Below are positions 7,754 through 16,938 of a stretch of 64,000 nt of DNA, piece by piece; position 1 is the stretch's first letter; each line of letters starts with the position of its first letter. Origin of the DNA: Natrinema versiforme. Its GTDB lineage: Archaea; Halobacteriota; Halobacteria; Halobacteriales; Natrialbaceae. The stretch covers positions 2,170,001 to 2,234,000 of the forward strand of contig NZ_CP040330.1 of NCBI RefSeq assembly GCF_005576615.1, in the 5' to 3' direction. The position numbers were made by a program, and so were the translations under genes. The notes beneath the pieces are model-generated. The model was not told the DNA's origin, searched no databases, and saw only the letters and a program-made list of their open reading frames with translations.

Positions 7754-9628
7754 ATGAGCGCACCGAACCGCGCGACCCTGTGGGGTCGTATCCTCGTCGA
7801 CGAACTCGCGGCGGGCGGCCTCGAGGCCGTCTGTCTCGCGCCCGGGAGCCGATCGACGCCGCTGACGGTCGCGTTCGCCGAGCACCCGGACATCGACGTC
7901 TACTCGCATTTAGACGAGCGCTCGGCGGCCTACTTCGCGCTCGGTCGCGCCCGCCGGACCGGCGAGCCGACGGCGCTGGTCTGTACCTCGGGGACCGCGG
8001 CGGCGAACTTCCATCCCGCCGTGATGGAGGCCGATCAGGCCCGCGTCCCGCTGCTGGTTCTCACCGCCGACCGGCCGTCGGAGTTGCGCGACAGCGGCGC
8101 GAACCAGACCGTCGATCAGGTCAAACTCTACGGCGACGCAGTCCGGTGGGACGCCGAGCTACCCGATCCCGAACCCGACGAGCGGAAGGTGCGGAGTCTC
8201 CGGACGACCGCGGCTCGAGCGCTCTCGGAAACGACCGGGATTCCACCCGGTCCCGTCCACCTCAACTGTCCGTTTCGCAAGCCCCTCGAGCCGCTCGAGG
8301 TGCCCGGCGACGTGCCCGACTCGTTCGCCGAGACGGTGGCCGGGCGGGGACGCGACGGCCCGTTCGTCGAAACCACTGGTGGGACGCAGACGCTCGCAGC
8401 GGACGACCACCGACGGCTACTGGGTGCGCTCGAGGCCGCCGATCGGCCGCTGATCGTCGCGGGACCCGCCGATCCGACGGCGCTCGCCGACCTCGAGCCC
8501 GCGGCCGTGACCGACCTCGCGGATCGACTCGGCGCGCCGATCCTCGCGGACCCGCTTTCGGGGCTGCGGTTCGGCCCGCACGTCGAGCGCGAGGACGAAA
8601 CCGAGAGCGACGGCGAGGGCGGCGACGGGAACAGGAACGGAGAATCGCGTTCGATCTACGGCGGCTACGACACCTACGTTGAGGAGCTTCCGCCGCCGGA
8701 CGCGGTCCTCCGATTCGGGGCCTCGCCGACGTCGAAACCGCTTCGCCACTGGCTCCGCGACGCCGACGCCCGACAGTTCCTCGTCGATCCCGCGGGCGCG
8801 TGGCGCGAGGCAACGTTCACCGCGACGGATCTGCTCGCGGCGGAACCCGGCGCCGTCGTCGACGGACTGCTCGAGGCGCTCGGCGACGCAGACAGCGACC
8901 CCGGAGCCGACCGGACCGACGCCGAGTGGCAGGCCCAATTCGATGCGGCCGAACGCCGACACTGGGAAATCCGCGACGAGGCGCTGTCTCCCGATGCGCT
9001 CGAGTCGGAGCCGTTCGAGGGTGCGATCCTCGCATCGGTGCTCTCGAACGCGCCGGACCCGGCGACCGTCTTCGTCTCGAACAGCATGCCGATCCGGGAT
9101 ACCGACCGATTCGCCCGGCCTCGAGCCGCCGATCTGACCGTGCTCGCGAACCGCGGCGCCAGCGGTATCGACGGCATCGTGAGCACGGCGCTCGGGGCCG
9201 GCAGCGCGGCCGACGAGCCGCTGGTGCTCGCGACCGGCGACCTGTCCCTCTATCACGATTCGAACGGCCTGCTCGCGGTCGACCGGTGCGACGTCGACGC
9301 CACGATCGTGTTGCTGGACAACGACGGCGGCGGCATCTTCCACAAACTCCCGATCGAGGCGTTCGACCCGCCGTTTACCGACCAGTTCAAGACGCCCCAC
9401 GGCCTCGAGTTCGAGGATCTCGCCGACGTATACGACATCGAGTTCGAGCGTGTGACCCCCGCGAACTTCGCGGCCGCCTACCGCCGATCGCTCGAGGCGG
9501 CGGGAACGCAACTCATCGCCATTGAGTTCGATTCCGAAGCGAACCACCGGCGGCGCGACGCACTCGCGGAGCGCGTGCAAACCGCGGTCGCGAGCGACCT
9601 CGGAACGGCGGGCGACGGAGCGGACTAA
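7754..9628 (+). CDS. menD: 2-succinyl-5-enolpyruvyl-6-hydroxy-3-cyclohexene-1-carboxylate synthase
   Basis: The protein has 624 residues and is thiamine-diphosphate dependent. It joins isochorismate and 2-oxoglutarate to form SEPHCHC. Motifs: LAPGSRSTPLTVAFAEH and DERSAAYFALG in the N-terminal Pyr domain, TSGTAAANFHPAVMEA, then the PP domain with GDLSLYHDSNGLL and DNDGGGIFHKLPI for ThDP/Mg binding. A Glu/Asp/Gly-rich insert near residues 277-300 is longer than in bacterial MenD and looks like a halophilic loop. Second gene of menFD. Confidence 0.95.
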   Translation: MSAPNRATLWGRILVDELAAGGLEAVCLAPGSRSTPLTVAFAEHPDIDVYSHLDERSAAYFALGRARRTGEPTALVCTSGTAAANFHPAVMEADQARVPLLVLTADRPSELRDSGANQTVDQVKLYGDAVRWDAELPDPEPDERKVRSLRTTAARALSETTGIPPGPVHLNCPFRKPLEPLEVPGDVPDSFAETVAGRGRDGPFVETTGGTQTLAADDHRRLLGALEAADRPLIVAGPADPTALADLEPAAVTDLADRLGAPILADPLSGLRFGPHVEREDETESDGEGGDGNRNGESRSIYGGYDTYVEELPPPDAVLRFGASPTSKPLRHWLRDADARQFLVDPAGAWREATFTATDLLAAEPGAVVDGLLEALGDADSDPGADRTDAEWQAQFDAAERRHWEIRDEALSPDALESEPFEGAILASVLSNAPDPATVFVSNSMPIRDTDRFARPRAADLTVLANRGASGIDGIVSTALGAGSAADEPLVLATGDLSLYHDSNGLLAVDRCDVDATIVLLDNDGGGIFHKLPIEAFDPPFTDQFKTPHGLEFEDLADVYDIEFERVTPANFAAAYRRSLEAAGTQLIAIEFDSEANHRRRDALAERVQTAVASDLGTAGDGAD

Positions 9629-9662
9629 CCTCGAGTCGGAATTCTATTCACGGCGAGCGATG

Positions 9663-10724
9663 TTACGGCCGCAGTAGCCACCAGAGCGCGACGGCGTAGC
9701 CGAACGGAATCCACGCAAATCCGAGCGCGAGCAATCCGAACAGGGAGAGCGGATCGACGAACGACGACCACGCCATGCCGACCGGAAAGAAAACGCTCCA
9801 GCCGCCAAAGGCCGCGGCCGCGATTCGGGGCATCGTCAGCAGGTAGCCGACCAGCGCGAGCGTACAGGCGGCGATGATCGCGTTGACCGGCAGCGAAAAC
9901 AGCGGCGTGAGGCTCGCGGCGACGAACAGCGGATACAGCAACGCGACGGCACCGACCGACACCGCCGTCGTCCGATCGAGCGCCGGCCCCTCCCACTCGA
10001 GGTCGACCTCGCCGTCCCAATCGTGGACCGAATACTCCGCCTCTTCTGTGTCCTGCGTGTCTTCGGCCTCTCCCGGTGCTGTGGCAGTTGTCCCGCTCGA
10101 GGGGCTGGGATCGCCGCTCTCGAACGGCCAGTCCCCGGCCGCTCGTTGCTTCGCACGTTGGCGGCGTCGCTCGGACCGTTGCCGAGCGTGATGGCTCTCC
10201 TCCCGATCGGTGCGGTCGGCCCCGGTCTGCGTGCTATCGGAGTCGGTTCGCACCCGTTCGGCCCACTCGCTCGGCCCTCGAGCGTTCGCGTTCGTCCGCT
10301 TGCCGTCGGTCTCCGACGACTCGCTCGCCGCTCCGGACGATTCCGCGGACCCCGTCGATGACGTTTCCGTCCCCGCCGCCGTTGTCTCCCCGCTGGCTGA
10401 TGTCTGCCGCGTCGTTCGGCGAGTTTCCGAATCCGACTGCGCTGATTCACCGCCCTCGTGGCTCGAGCCGTCGCTATCGCGAGTTCCGTGGCCTCGGGCG
10501 AGTCCGACGTACGACTCGTGGCCGAGCCGATCGTAGCGGGCGCGTTCGGTTCCGTCGGTAAGCACCGACTTCGCGGTCGTCACCCGCTGGAACTGCTCGG
10601 CCGCGTCGGGGTCGTCGGAGTGATCCGGATGCGTCTCGAGGACGCGCTCCCGATAGGCCGACTCGATCTCGTCTCGAGTGGCCTCCGGATCGACCTCGAG
10701 GACGTCGTAGTACGTCTCGCCCAT
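9663..10724 (-). CDS. J-domain protein with C-terminal membrane segments
   Basis: The protein has 353 residues. Residues 1-70 form a J domain with the HPD tripeptide at 32-34, which activates Hsp70/DnaK ATPase. It lacks the Gly/Phe and zinc-finger regions of DnaJ. About 160 polar, Ser/Thr/Glu-rich residues follow, then three or four hydrophobic segments in the last 100 residues. It may recruit DnaK to the membrane. It sits on the opposite strand between menD and menB. TATA-like GATTTTTTAG at 10748-10757 fits ATG 10724. Confidence 0.82.
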   Translation of the reverse strand: MGETYYDVLEVDPEATRDEIESAYRERVLETHPDHSDDPDAAEQFQRVTTAKSVLTDGTERARYDRLGHESYVGLARGHGTRDSDGSSHEGGESAQSDSETRRTTRQTSASGETTAAGTETSSTGSAESSGAASESSETDGKRTNANARGPSEWAERVRTDSDSTQTGADRTDREESHHARQRSERRRQRAKQRAAGDWPFESGDPSPSSGTTATAPGEAEDTQDTEEAEYSVHDWDGEVDLEWEGPALDRTTAVSVGAVALLYPLFVAASLTPLFSLPVNAIIAACTLALVGYLLTMPRIAAAAFGGWSVFFPVGMAWSSFVDPLSLFGLLALGFAWIPFGYAVALWWLLRP

Positions 10725-10747
10725 CGACTTCGGAGTCGAACGGCCGG

Positions 10748-10757
10748 CTAAAAAATC
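10748..10757 (-). promoter_or_regulatory. TATA box of the J-domain gene
   Basis: GATTTTTTAG on the minus strand, 24-33 nt upstream of ATG 10724. Confidence 0.5.
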
Positions 10758-11167
10758 AATCGGCTTAGATGATCGTCGTGGTGGCTGGCTGGAAAGCGAA
10801 CGCAGCGTTTCGTTGCGTCGTCTCTCGGACTGATAGATCGTATAGCGCTATATCAAATACGGGGCGGGTCTGAGACGGAGTGTTACTTCTCTAGTGTCGA
10901 TATCGGACCAGTAGGCATCTGAAAGCGGTTATCCTGGTTCGTGAACGGTGCGCCGTGCCGTCTCGACCTCAGCGCTCGATCGAAACGCGACTCGAGGCCG
11001 GGGCCCGACCGCCTCGGTCACCGTGACGCTATTCGAACCGCTGTGCAGCGATCGGACGAGTTTGCTATACGCTTCTCATGACTGGTATGGTACGAATAGG
11101 ACGTCACGACATTCAATAATAGATCTATTATAAGAATCTATGACTGATACACCGGCAGTGACGGGTG
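10758..11167 (+). other. intergenic stretch, 410 bases
   Basis: No convincing gene is present on either strand. The composition is more AT-rich than its flanks toward 11080-11145, where a perfect 16-bp palindrome lies just before the next gene. It is the longest gene-free stretch in the window. Confidence 0.5.
11116..11131 (+). promoter_or_regulatory. 16-bp perfect palindrome over the promoter of the beta-helix gene
   Basis: ATAATAGATCTATTAT reads the same on both strands. It ends inside the TATA-like stretch TATTATAAG (11127-11135), about 35-40 nt before ATG 11168. A dimeric regulator bound here would compete with TBP. Candidate operator. Confidence 0.5.
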
Positions 11168-12523
11168 ATGTCCAACGACACCACCGTCACCAGCGGCCAG
11201 CGGTTCGGACAGTCGACGCGCCGGACGTTCCTCGGCGGCCTCGGAGCGACCGCCGGAATCAGCGCGCTGACCGGGCTCGGCGAAGCGCGAGGACGCGGCG
11301 GTGACACGCTCTCGAGTGCGAGCTACTACGTCGTCCGCAGCGACGGCCGCGGACCGAACGGCAACGGGGCGAAGGGCCGCGGCGGGTGGAACCGTGGTCC
11401 GGGACGCAGTCGCAACGAGGGCGGCGCCGGCTACCTCGTCCTCGAGGCCGCGTCCGGCCGCGTCGCGTTCTCGACCGAGGGCACCGCGGAGGCGGCGTTC
11501 CAGTACGCCTTCGACGACCTCGCCTCGAGCGGCGGCACCGTCGTCGCGGGCGGTGGGGACTTCCAGTTCGGCGGCCCGGCTACGATCGGCGACGACACGG
11601 CGCTGGTCGGCCAGCAGGGAACGCGGTTCGTCGTCGCCGGTGGGGAAGACGGGACGACGAGCGACGAACCATCGGGTCACGACTTGCTCCGTGCCCGCGG
11701 CGACGACGTGACGATCGCCAACGTCGAGTTCGATGCGAACGGAACGCAACTCGACAACCATGCCATCCAGGCCGACGACTGTGACGGTCTGCTGGTAGCG
11801 AACAACCGCACCGTCGACGGCTTCCAGATGGCGATCTCGTTCTCTCGGTGTACGAACGTACAGATCGTCGGCAACGAGGTGCTCGATCCCAACTGGTACG
11901 GCATCACCGCCCGAGCCGCGCCGACCGGAAGCGACCGGGATCTGCGCCGTTCGGACAACGTCGTCGTCGCACGGAACTACGTCGCCGGCGTGACCTACAA
12001 CAACATCGCTACCTACAACGTCAGCAACTTCTCGGTCTACGGCAACGTCGTCGTCGACGGCGGCCACAGCCTCATCGCCTGTTCGCCCGCCCAGCAGGGC
12101 GCGATCGTCGGGAACGTCTGTCGCGACCTCGAGGAGTACGCCCCCGACCCCGGCGGCGAGGCGGGCATCGAGATCGAGTACAAGGAGACCCACGTCCGCG
12201 AGGAAATCGCCGGCACGCCGCTGGCGCGCTCGTCCGATATCACGATCTCCGGCAATCAGGTGGATAACTGTCCGGTCGGCGTGCTCGCTCGCACCGTCCC
12301 GGCCGACAGCGACGACGAGGCCGCCCGGGGGACGGCGCATCCGTACAGTTTCACCGTGACCGGGAACGCGATCAGCGACGCCGCTGACGCCGGGATTCGG
12401 ATCCGATCGGGCGAGGCAGGCGTCGTTGCAACGAACACTGTTCGAAACAGTCCCGCGCCGATCGAGATCGACGAGCGCTACGCCGTCGACATTCAGCAGG
12501 GACTGAACGCGACTCGAGAGTGA
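11168..12523 (+). CDS. Tat-exported right-handed beta-helix protein
   Basis: The protein has 451 residues. A twin-arginine signal (STRRTFLGGLGATAGISAL, Arg18-Arg19) marks export in folded form, the main route in haloarchaea. Residues 150-440 carry repeating strands such as VTIANVEFDANG, LLVANNRTVDGF, VQIVGNEVLD, ITISGNQVDN and FTVTGNAIS, the pattern of parallel beta-helix proteins (pectate-lyase/NosD-like). Substrate unknown; a polysaccharide-active or surface role is likely. Gly/Asn/Arg-rich linker at about 55-90. A GTG codon immediately before the chosen ATG is an equal alternative. Confidence 0.8.
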   Translation: MSNDTTVTSGQRFGQSTRRTFLGGLGATAGISALTGLGEARGRGGDTLSSASYYVVRSDGRGPNGNGAKGRGGWNRGPGRSRNEGGAGYLVLEAASGRVAFSTEGTAEAAFQYAFDDLASSGGTVVAGGGDFQFGGPATIGDDTALVGQQGTRFVVAGGEDGTTSDEPSGHDLLRARGDDVTIANVEFDANGTQLDNHAIQADDCDGLLVANNRTVDGFQMAISFSRCTNVQIVGNEVLDPNWYGITARAAPTGSDRDLRRSDNVVVARNYVAGVTYNNIATYNVSNFSVYGNVVVDGGHSLIACSPAQQGAIVGNVCRDLEEYAPDPGGEAGIEIEYKETHVREEIAGTPLARSSDITISGNQVDNCPVGVLARTVPADSDDEAARGTAHPYSFTVTGNAISDAADAGIRIRSGEAGVVATNTVRNSPAPIEIDERYAVDIQQGLNATRE

Positions 12524-12701
12524 GAACGGTCGGATCGGTCCCGACTCGAGATCCTACGCCACTCGCTGCGTTACTCCGCCGGGCCGGCTCGACAGGCGAA
12601 GACGCCACCGTCCTACCGCGGACGCGGGATCGGAGCGCCCATTCGAATCACTCGAGCGTGACGCGAACCTATTTCACGGGCCGCGGACCAACGTCGACCC
12701 A

Positions 12702-13595
12702 ATGGTTTCGGAACTGTTCGACCCCGAGCGCTGGGAGCCGGTCGCGGACCTGAACGACGAGTTCAGCGACATCACCTACCACCGCGCGGTCGACTCCGGC
12801 ACGGTTCGGATCGCGTTCGATCGGCCCGACGTTCGCAACGCCTTCCGGCCGGGGACCGTCGACGAGCTGTACGACGCGCTCGACCACGCCAAGCGCCAGA
12901 CCGACGTGGGCTGTATCCTGCTGACCGGGAACGGGCCGTCCTCGAAAGACGACGGCTGGGCCTTCTGTTCCGGCGGCGATCAGACGATCCGCGGTGAGGA
13001 CGGCTACCAGTACGAGGGCGACGAAGAGCGAGCATCGGAACAGGGGCGGCTACACATTCTCGAGGTGCAGCGTCTGATTCGGCACATCCCGAAGGTCGTC
13101 GTCGCCGTGGTGCCGGGCTGGGCCGTCGGCGGCGGCCACTCGCTGCACGTCGTCTGCGATCTCACCATCGCGAGCGAGGACCACGCCAAGTTCCTCCAGA
13201 CCGATCCCGACGTGGCGAGCTACGACGCCGGCTTCGGCTCGGCCTACCTCGCCAAACAGATCGGCCAGAAGAAGGCCCGCGAGGTGTTCTTCCTCGGGAA
13301 GACCTACTCGGCGGAGGAAGCCGCCGACATGGGCATGGTCAACGAGGCGGTCCCACACGAGGAACTCGAGGAAACCGCCCTCGAGTGGGGCGAGCGCATC
13401 AATGCCAAGAGCCCGACGGCGATGCGGATGCTCAAGTACGCGTTCAACATGACCGACGACGGGATGGTCGGCCAGCAGGTCTTCGCCGGCGAGGCGACGC
13501 GACTGGGCTACATGACCGACGAAGCGGCGGAGGGACGGGACGCCTTCGTCGAGGGCCGCGAGCCCGACTTCGACGACTTCCCGTGGCACTACTGA
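12702..13595 (+). CDS. menB: 1,4-dihydroxy-2-naphthoyl-CoA synthase
   Basis: The protein has 297 residues, a crotonase-fold enzyme that closes the second ring of the naphthoquinone from o-succinylbenzoyl-CoA. It shows the MenB hallmarks: FDRPDVRNAFRP, WAFCSGGDQ at the oxyanion region, AVVPGWAVGGGHSLH, TDPDVASYDAGFGSAYLAKQIG with the conserved Ser-Tyr-Asp, and the MenB-specific C-terminus ending FDDFPWHY. It lies 1.4 kb before menA, so the pathway genes are close but not one unbroken operon. Confidence 0.95.
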   Translation: MVSELFDPERWEPVADLNDEFSDITYHRAVDSGTVRIAFDRPDVRNAFRPGTVDELYDALDHAKRQTDVGCILLTGNGPSSKDDGWAFCSGGDQTIRGEDGYQYEGDEERASEQGRLHILEVQRLIRHIPKVVVAVVPGWAVGGGHSLHVVCDLTIASEDHAKFLQTDPDVASYDAGFGSAYLAKQIGQKKAREVFFLGKTYSAEEAADMGMVNEAVPHEELEETALEWGERINAKSPTAMRMLKYAFNMTDDGMVGQQVFAGEATRLGYMTDEAAEGRDAFVEGREPDFDDFPWHY

Positions 13596-13629
13596 GCGAC
13601 TGAGTGATACTGACTCGAGTGACTCGACC

Positions 13630-14838
13630 ATGAATCGTCGAACGGTCCTCCGACGGGCGGTCCCGATTTCGGCCGCGCTCACCGCCGGCTGTGCGGCTCC
13701 GGGTAGCGAGCCCGACGGTCGGAACGAGAGCGGCGACCGCGAAAACGGGGGCTATAGCGACGATGATGTCACGGGCACCGCACCGATCCCGATGCTCGAG
13801 GACCCGCCGGAGGCGGTCTACCTCCCCGGACACCGGAAGTCGATGCGAGCGCTCGAGCCGGTCGAAGCCGGCGACTACCTGCTGGCACCGATGCTGTCCT
13901 ACCCGCATCCGTTCTGGGTCGTCACCGGAACCGACCGCCGACTGGTCGAACCCGAGTCCGGTCGCGGCGTCCATCTCATGCTCGTCTGCTGGGATCGGGA
14001 GACGAAAACGGTCCTGCCGGGCACTGCTGAACCGACGGTAACCATCACGAAGGGTGATGAGCAGGTCACATCACGGCCGCTGTGGCCCATGCTCTCCCAG
14101 GAGATGGGGCTGCACTTCGGCGACAACGTCTCCCTGCCAGCCGACGGAACCTACTCCGTCACCGTCGACCTGCCGCCGCTGCCGACCCGTCGAACCGGCT
14201 CCCTCGAGGGCCGGTTCACCGACGGCGGGACCGCGGCGTTCGAGTTCACCTACGACGAGGCCTTTCGCGAGGATGTCGTCGACGGCATCGAACTGCTCGA
14301 TCGGGAGCGGTGGGGCGAGCGGGGCGCGCTCGAGCCGATGACCGGCGGCAGCGACGGAGGGATGGACGGGATGGGAGCCGACATTCCGTACTCCGCGCTC
14401 CCGCCGGCCGACGACTATCCCGGAACGCGGTTGGTCGATCCGAACGCGGACACCGAGGCGTCCGCTGACGAACTCCCCAGAAGCGGCGATGCGGCCTTCG
14501 TGGTCACGCTGCTCGAGTCCGGCTCACGGCTCGCCGACGGCGACGGTCGGTACCTGCTCGTCTCGCTGCGGACGCCGTACAACCGCGTGCCGCTGACCAA
14601 TACCTCGCTGCGCGCCGGTATCGAGCGCGACGGTGAGCCGGTCGGCGACGGCCCGGTCGAACTCGTCCAGACGCTCGACGGCGAGTTGGGGCTGCACTAC
14701 GGGCGCTCGCTCGCCGATATCCGAGCCGGTGACTCAGTGCGGATCGAGATCGAATCGCCCCCGCAGACGGCGCGCCATCAGGGGTACGAAACGGCGTTTT
14801 TCGAGATGGATGCACTCGAGCTATCCGTTCCCGACTAA
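13630..14838 (+). CDS. lipoprotein with two P19/Tp34-like domains, possible iron-related
   Basis: The protein has 402 residues. The N-terminus MNRRTVLRRAV...LTAGC gives a Tat-type signal with a lipobox Cys at 21, so it is a surface lipoprotein. Residues about 50-210 and 245-400 resemble each other and the P19/Tp34 periplasmic iron-binding family, for example MGLHFGDNVSLPADGTYSVTV and LGLHYGRSLADIRAGDSVRI. A Met/Gly-rich patch (GGSDGGMDGMGAD) links the two. Metal binding is inferred, not shown. It lies 34 nt after menB but has no evident role in quinone synthesis. Confidence 0.65.
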   Translation: MNRRTVLRRAVPISAALTAGCAAPGSEPDGRNESGDRENGGYSDDDVTGTAPIPMLEDPPEAVYLPGHRKSMRALEPVEAGDYLLAPMLSYPHPFWVVTGTDRRLVEPESGRGVHLMLVCWDRETKTVLPGTAEPTVTITKGDEQVTSRPLWPMLSQEMGLHFGDNVSLPADGTYSVTVDLPPLPTRRTGSLEGRFTDGGTAAFEFTYDEAFREDVVDGIELLDRERWGERGALEPMTGGSDGGMDGMGADIPYSALPPADDYPGTRLVDPNADTEASADELPRSGDAAFVVTLLESGSRLADGDGRYLLVSLRTPYNRVPLTNTSLRAGIERDGEPVGDGPVELVQTLDGELGLHYGRSLADIRAGDSVRIEIESPPQTARHQGYETAFFEMDALELSVPD

Positions 14839-14905
14839 TCGTTCGCTCGCGGGTGGCGACTCGCAATGCCAACGTTGACACTCTCTCGAGTGGGACACTC
14901 GAGCC

Positions 14906-15850
14906 ATGAGTTCGGCCGAGGTCGAGATATCACGGACGAAGGCGTGGCTGATGGCGGCCCGCCCCCAGACCTTGCCCGCGGCTGCGGCCCCGATCATCGT
15001 GGGGACGGGACTCGCAGCCACTGAGGGCGTGTTCGCGCCGCTGCCGGCGGTGATGGCGTTCGTCGGGTCGGCGCTGATACAGATCGGGACGAATTTCGCG
15101 AACGACTATTACGACGCGATCAAGGGTGCGGACACCGAGGACCGCGAGGGCTTTACCCGCGTCACCCAGTCGGGGCTCATCTCCCCCGAACAGGTCAAGC
15201 TCGCGACCCTCGTGACGTTCGGGCTGGCGATCCTCACCGGGACGTATCTGGTCTACGTCGGGGGACTTCCGATCCTCGTCGTCGGGCTCGTGAGCGTCTT
15301 CTGCGGGTGGGCCTACACCGGCGGCCCCTATCCGCTGGGCTATCACGGACTCGGGGATCTCTTCGTGTTCGTCTTCTTCGGCCTCGTCGCGGTGACGGGA
15401 ACGTACTACGTACAAGCCGCGGCCGTCCTCGCGGAGCCGCTGGCGACGACGATTCCGGCGGGAACGGTCACGCGCGAAGCGGTCGTCGCGAGCCTGCCCG
15501 TCGCCGGCATCTCGACGGCGATCCTCGTCGTGAACAACGTCCGCGATCTGGAGACCGACGCCGAGACCGGCAAACGGACCCTCGCGGTCCGACTGGGGTA
15601 CCGGTGGAGCCGCCTCGAGTACGCGGCCATGCTCGCGCTCGCCTACGTCGTCCCGGTCTGGTTCTGGCTCGGTTCGGGGTTCGGCCCGGGCGTGCTGTTG
15701 CCGCTCGCCACGCTGCCCTACGCTGCGATGGTCGCGAAGACCGTTTGTACGCGAACCGACGGCGAAGCGCTCAACCCGGCCCTCGAGGGGACCGGCAAAC
15801 TGCTCGCGATGTACGCGATCACGTTCGCCGGAGGACTGGTGGTGCTATGA
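14906..15850 (+). CDS. menA: 1,4-dihydroxy-2-naphthoate polyprenyltransferase
   Basis: The protein has 314 residues, a UbiA-family membrane enzyme that attaches the polyprenyl tail to DHNA to give demethylmenaquinone. The first Asp motif is [20 protein letters not shown] and the second [22 protein letters not shown], with about eight membrane helices. The N-terminal [22 protein letters not shown] is the typical MenA entry. The stop codon overlaps the menC start by ATGA. Confidence 0.94.
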   Translation: MSSAEVEISRTKAWLMAARPQTLPAAAAPIIVGTGLAATEGVFAPLPAVMAFVGSALIQIGTNFANDYYDAIKGADTEDREGFTRVTQSGLISPEQVKLATLVTFGLAILTGTYLVYVGGLPILVVGLVSVFCGWAYTGGPYPLGYHGLGDLFVFVFFGLVAVTGTYYVQAAAVLAEPLATTIPAGTVTREAVVASLPVAGISTAILVVNNVRDLETDAETGKRTLAVRLGYRWSRLEYAAMLALAYVVPVWFWLGSGFGPGVLLPLATLPYAAMVAKTVCTRTDGEALNPALEGTGKLLAMYAITFAGGLVVL

Positions 15851-16938
15851 CCCCAAACGACGACCTCGCGCTCGAGTACCGCCCCTTTTCGCTCGACCTC
15901 GCCGAGCCGTTCGAGACGGCGGGCGAAACGATCGATTCCCGGGACGGGTTTCTCGTTCGGCTGGTCGACGAGGGAAGTGACGCGTCCGACGCCGGCGACG
16001 AACCCGCCGTCGGCTACGGCGAGGCGACGCCGCTGCCGGGCTGGACCGAATCCCGCGAGGACTGCGAGCAGGCCCTCGAGCGCGCACGGGAGGCGATTCG
16101 AACTGACGGACCGAGCGAGGCCCTCGAGACGGTCGACCGGCAGGTCGCGGCCCGGCACGCGCTGTCGCTCGCCCTCGCGGATCTACAGGCCACCCGCGAC
16201 TCGACGCCGCTCTATCGCTATCTCGGGCAGGGGCCGATGGTCGGCCGCGTTCCCGTCAACGCGACGATCGGCGACGGCTCGCCGGCCGAGACCGCGACCG
16301 AGGCCCGCGAGGCCGTCGACCGCGGATTCGACTGCTGCAAGCTGAAAGTCGGCCTCCGGAGCGTCGAGGAAGACATCGAGCGCGTCCGCCGGGTGCGCGA
16401 CAGCGTCGGCGAGACCACGGAACTGCGGGCCGACGCGAACGAGGCGTGGACCTACGAGGAGGCCGAATCGGCCCTCGAGGCCTTCGGGGAACTCGGCGTT
16501 TCGATCCTCGAACAGCCGCTTCCAGCGGGCGCGCTCGAGGGCCACGCCGACCTCCGAGCGGGGGACCACGGGGTCTCGATCGCCCTCGACGAGGGGCTGC
16601 TCGAGCACGGCGTCGATTCGATCTGCGAGGCCGACGCGGCGGACGTGGTCGTCCTGAAACCGATGGCGCTGGGCGGCATCGACGTCGCGCGCAAGGTCGC
16701 GGCGTGGCTGACGGAACTCGATATCACGCCGCTGGTGACGACGACCATCGACGGGGTCGTCGCGCGGACTGGCGCGGTCCACCTCGCGGCGGCGATTCCC
16801 GACGTGCCCGCCTGCGGGCTCGCGACCGGCGAACTGCTCGCGACGGATCTGGGACGGGACCCCGTCTTGCTCGAGAAGGGGTCGGCGGTCGTCCCCCAAG
16901 CGAAGGGACTCGGCGTGCAGGGTGTCTGGAAGCCATGA
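15847..16938 (+). CDS. menC: o-succinylbenzoate synthase
   Basis: The protein has 363 residues, an enolase-superfamily enzyme that dehydrates SHCHC to o-succinylbenzoate. The ATG at 15847 overlaps the menA stop; the frame is open far upstream but the protein starts here. Motifs: GYGEATPLPGWTE, CCKLKVG with the catalytic Lys, LRADANEAW and ILEQPLPAG for metal ligands, IALDEGL, then VVLKPMALGG with the second Lys. Overlaps menE by ATGA. Confidence 0.93.
   Translation: MTPNDDLALEYRPFSLDLAEPFETAGETIDSRDGFLVRLVDEGSDASDAGDEPAVGYGEATPLPGWTESREDCEQALERAREAIRTDGPSEALETVDRQVAARHALSLALADLQATRDSTPLYRYLGQGPMVGRVPVNATIGDGSPAETATEAREAVDRGFDCCKLKVGLRSVEEDIERVRRVRDSVGETTELRADANEAWTYEEAESALEAFGELGVSILEQPLPAGALEGHADLRAGDHGVSIALDEGLLEHGVDSICEADAADVVVLKPMALGGIDVARKVAAWLTELDITPLVTTTIDGVVARTGAVHLAAAIPDVPACGLATGELLATDLGRDPVLLEKGSAVVPQAKGLGVQGVWKP

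Noticed and set aside
10948-11133. Small plus-strand open frame in the 10.7-11.2 kb gap
   Set aside because: No start context, no family and low-quality composition; not distinguishable from chance.
15307-15846. Frame extending menC upstream by 180 residues
   Set aside because: It overlaps menA in another frame; the ATGA overlap at 15847 and the MenC family start decide against it.
16446-16934. Frame extending menE upstream by 163 residues
   Set aside because: It runs inside menC in another frame and gives an Arg/Gly-rich product; menE starts at 16935.
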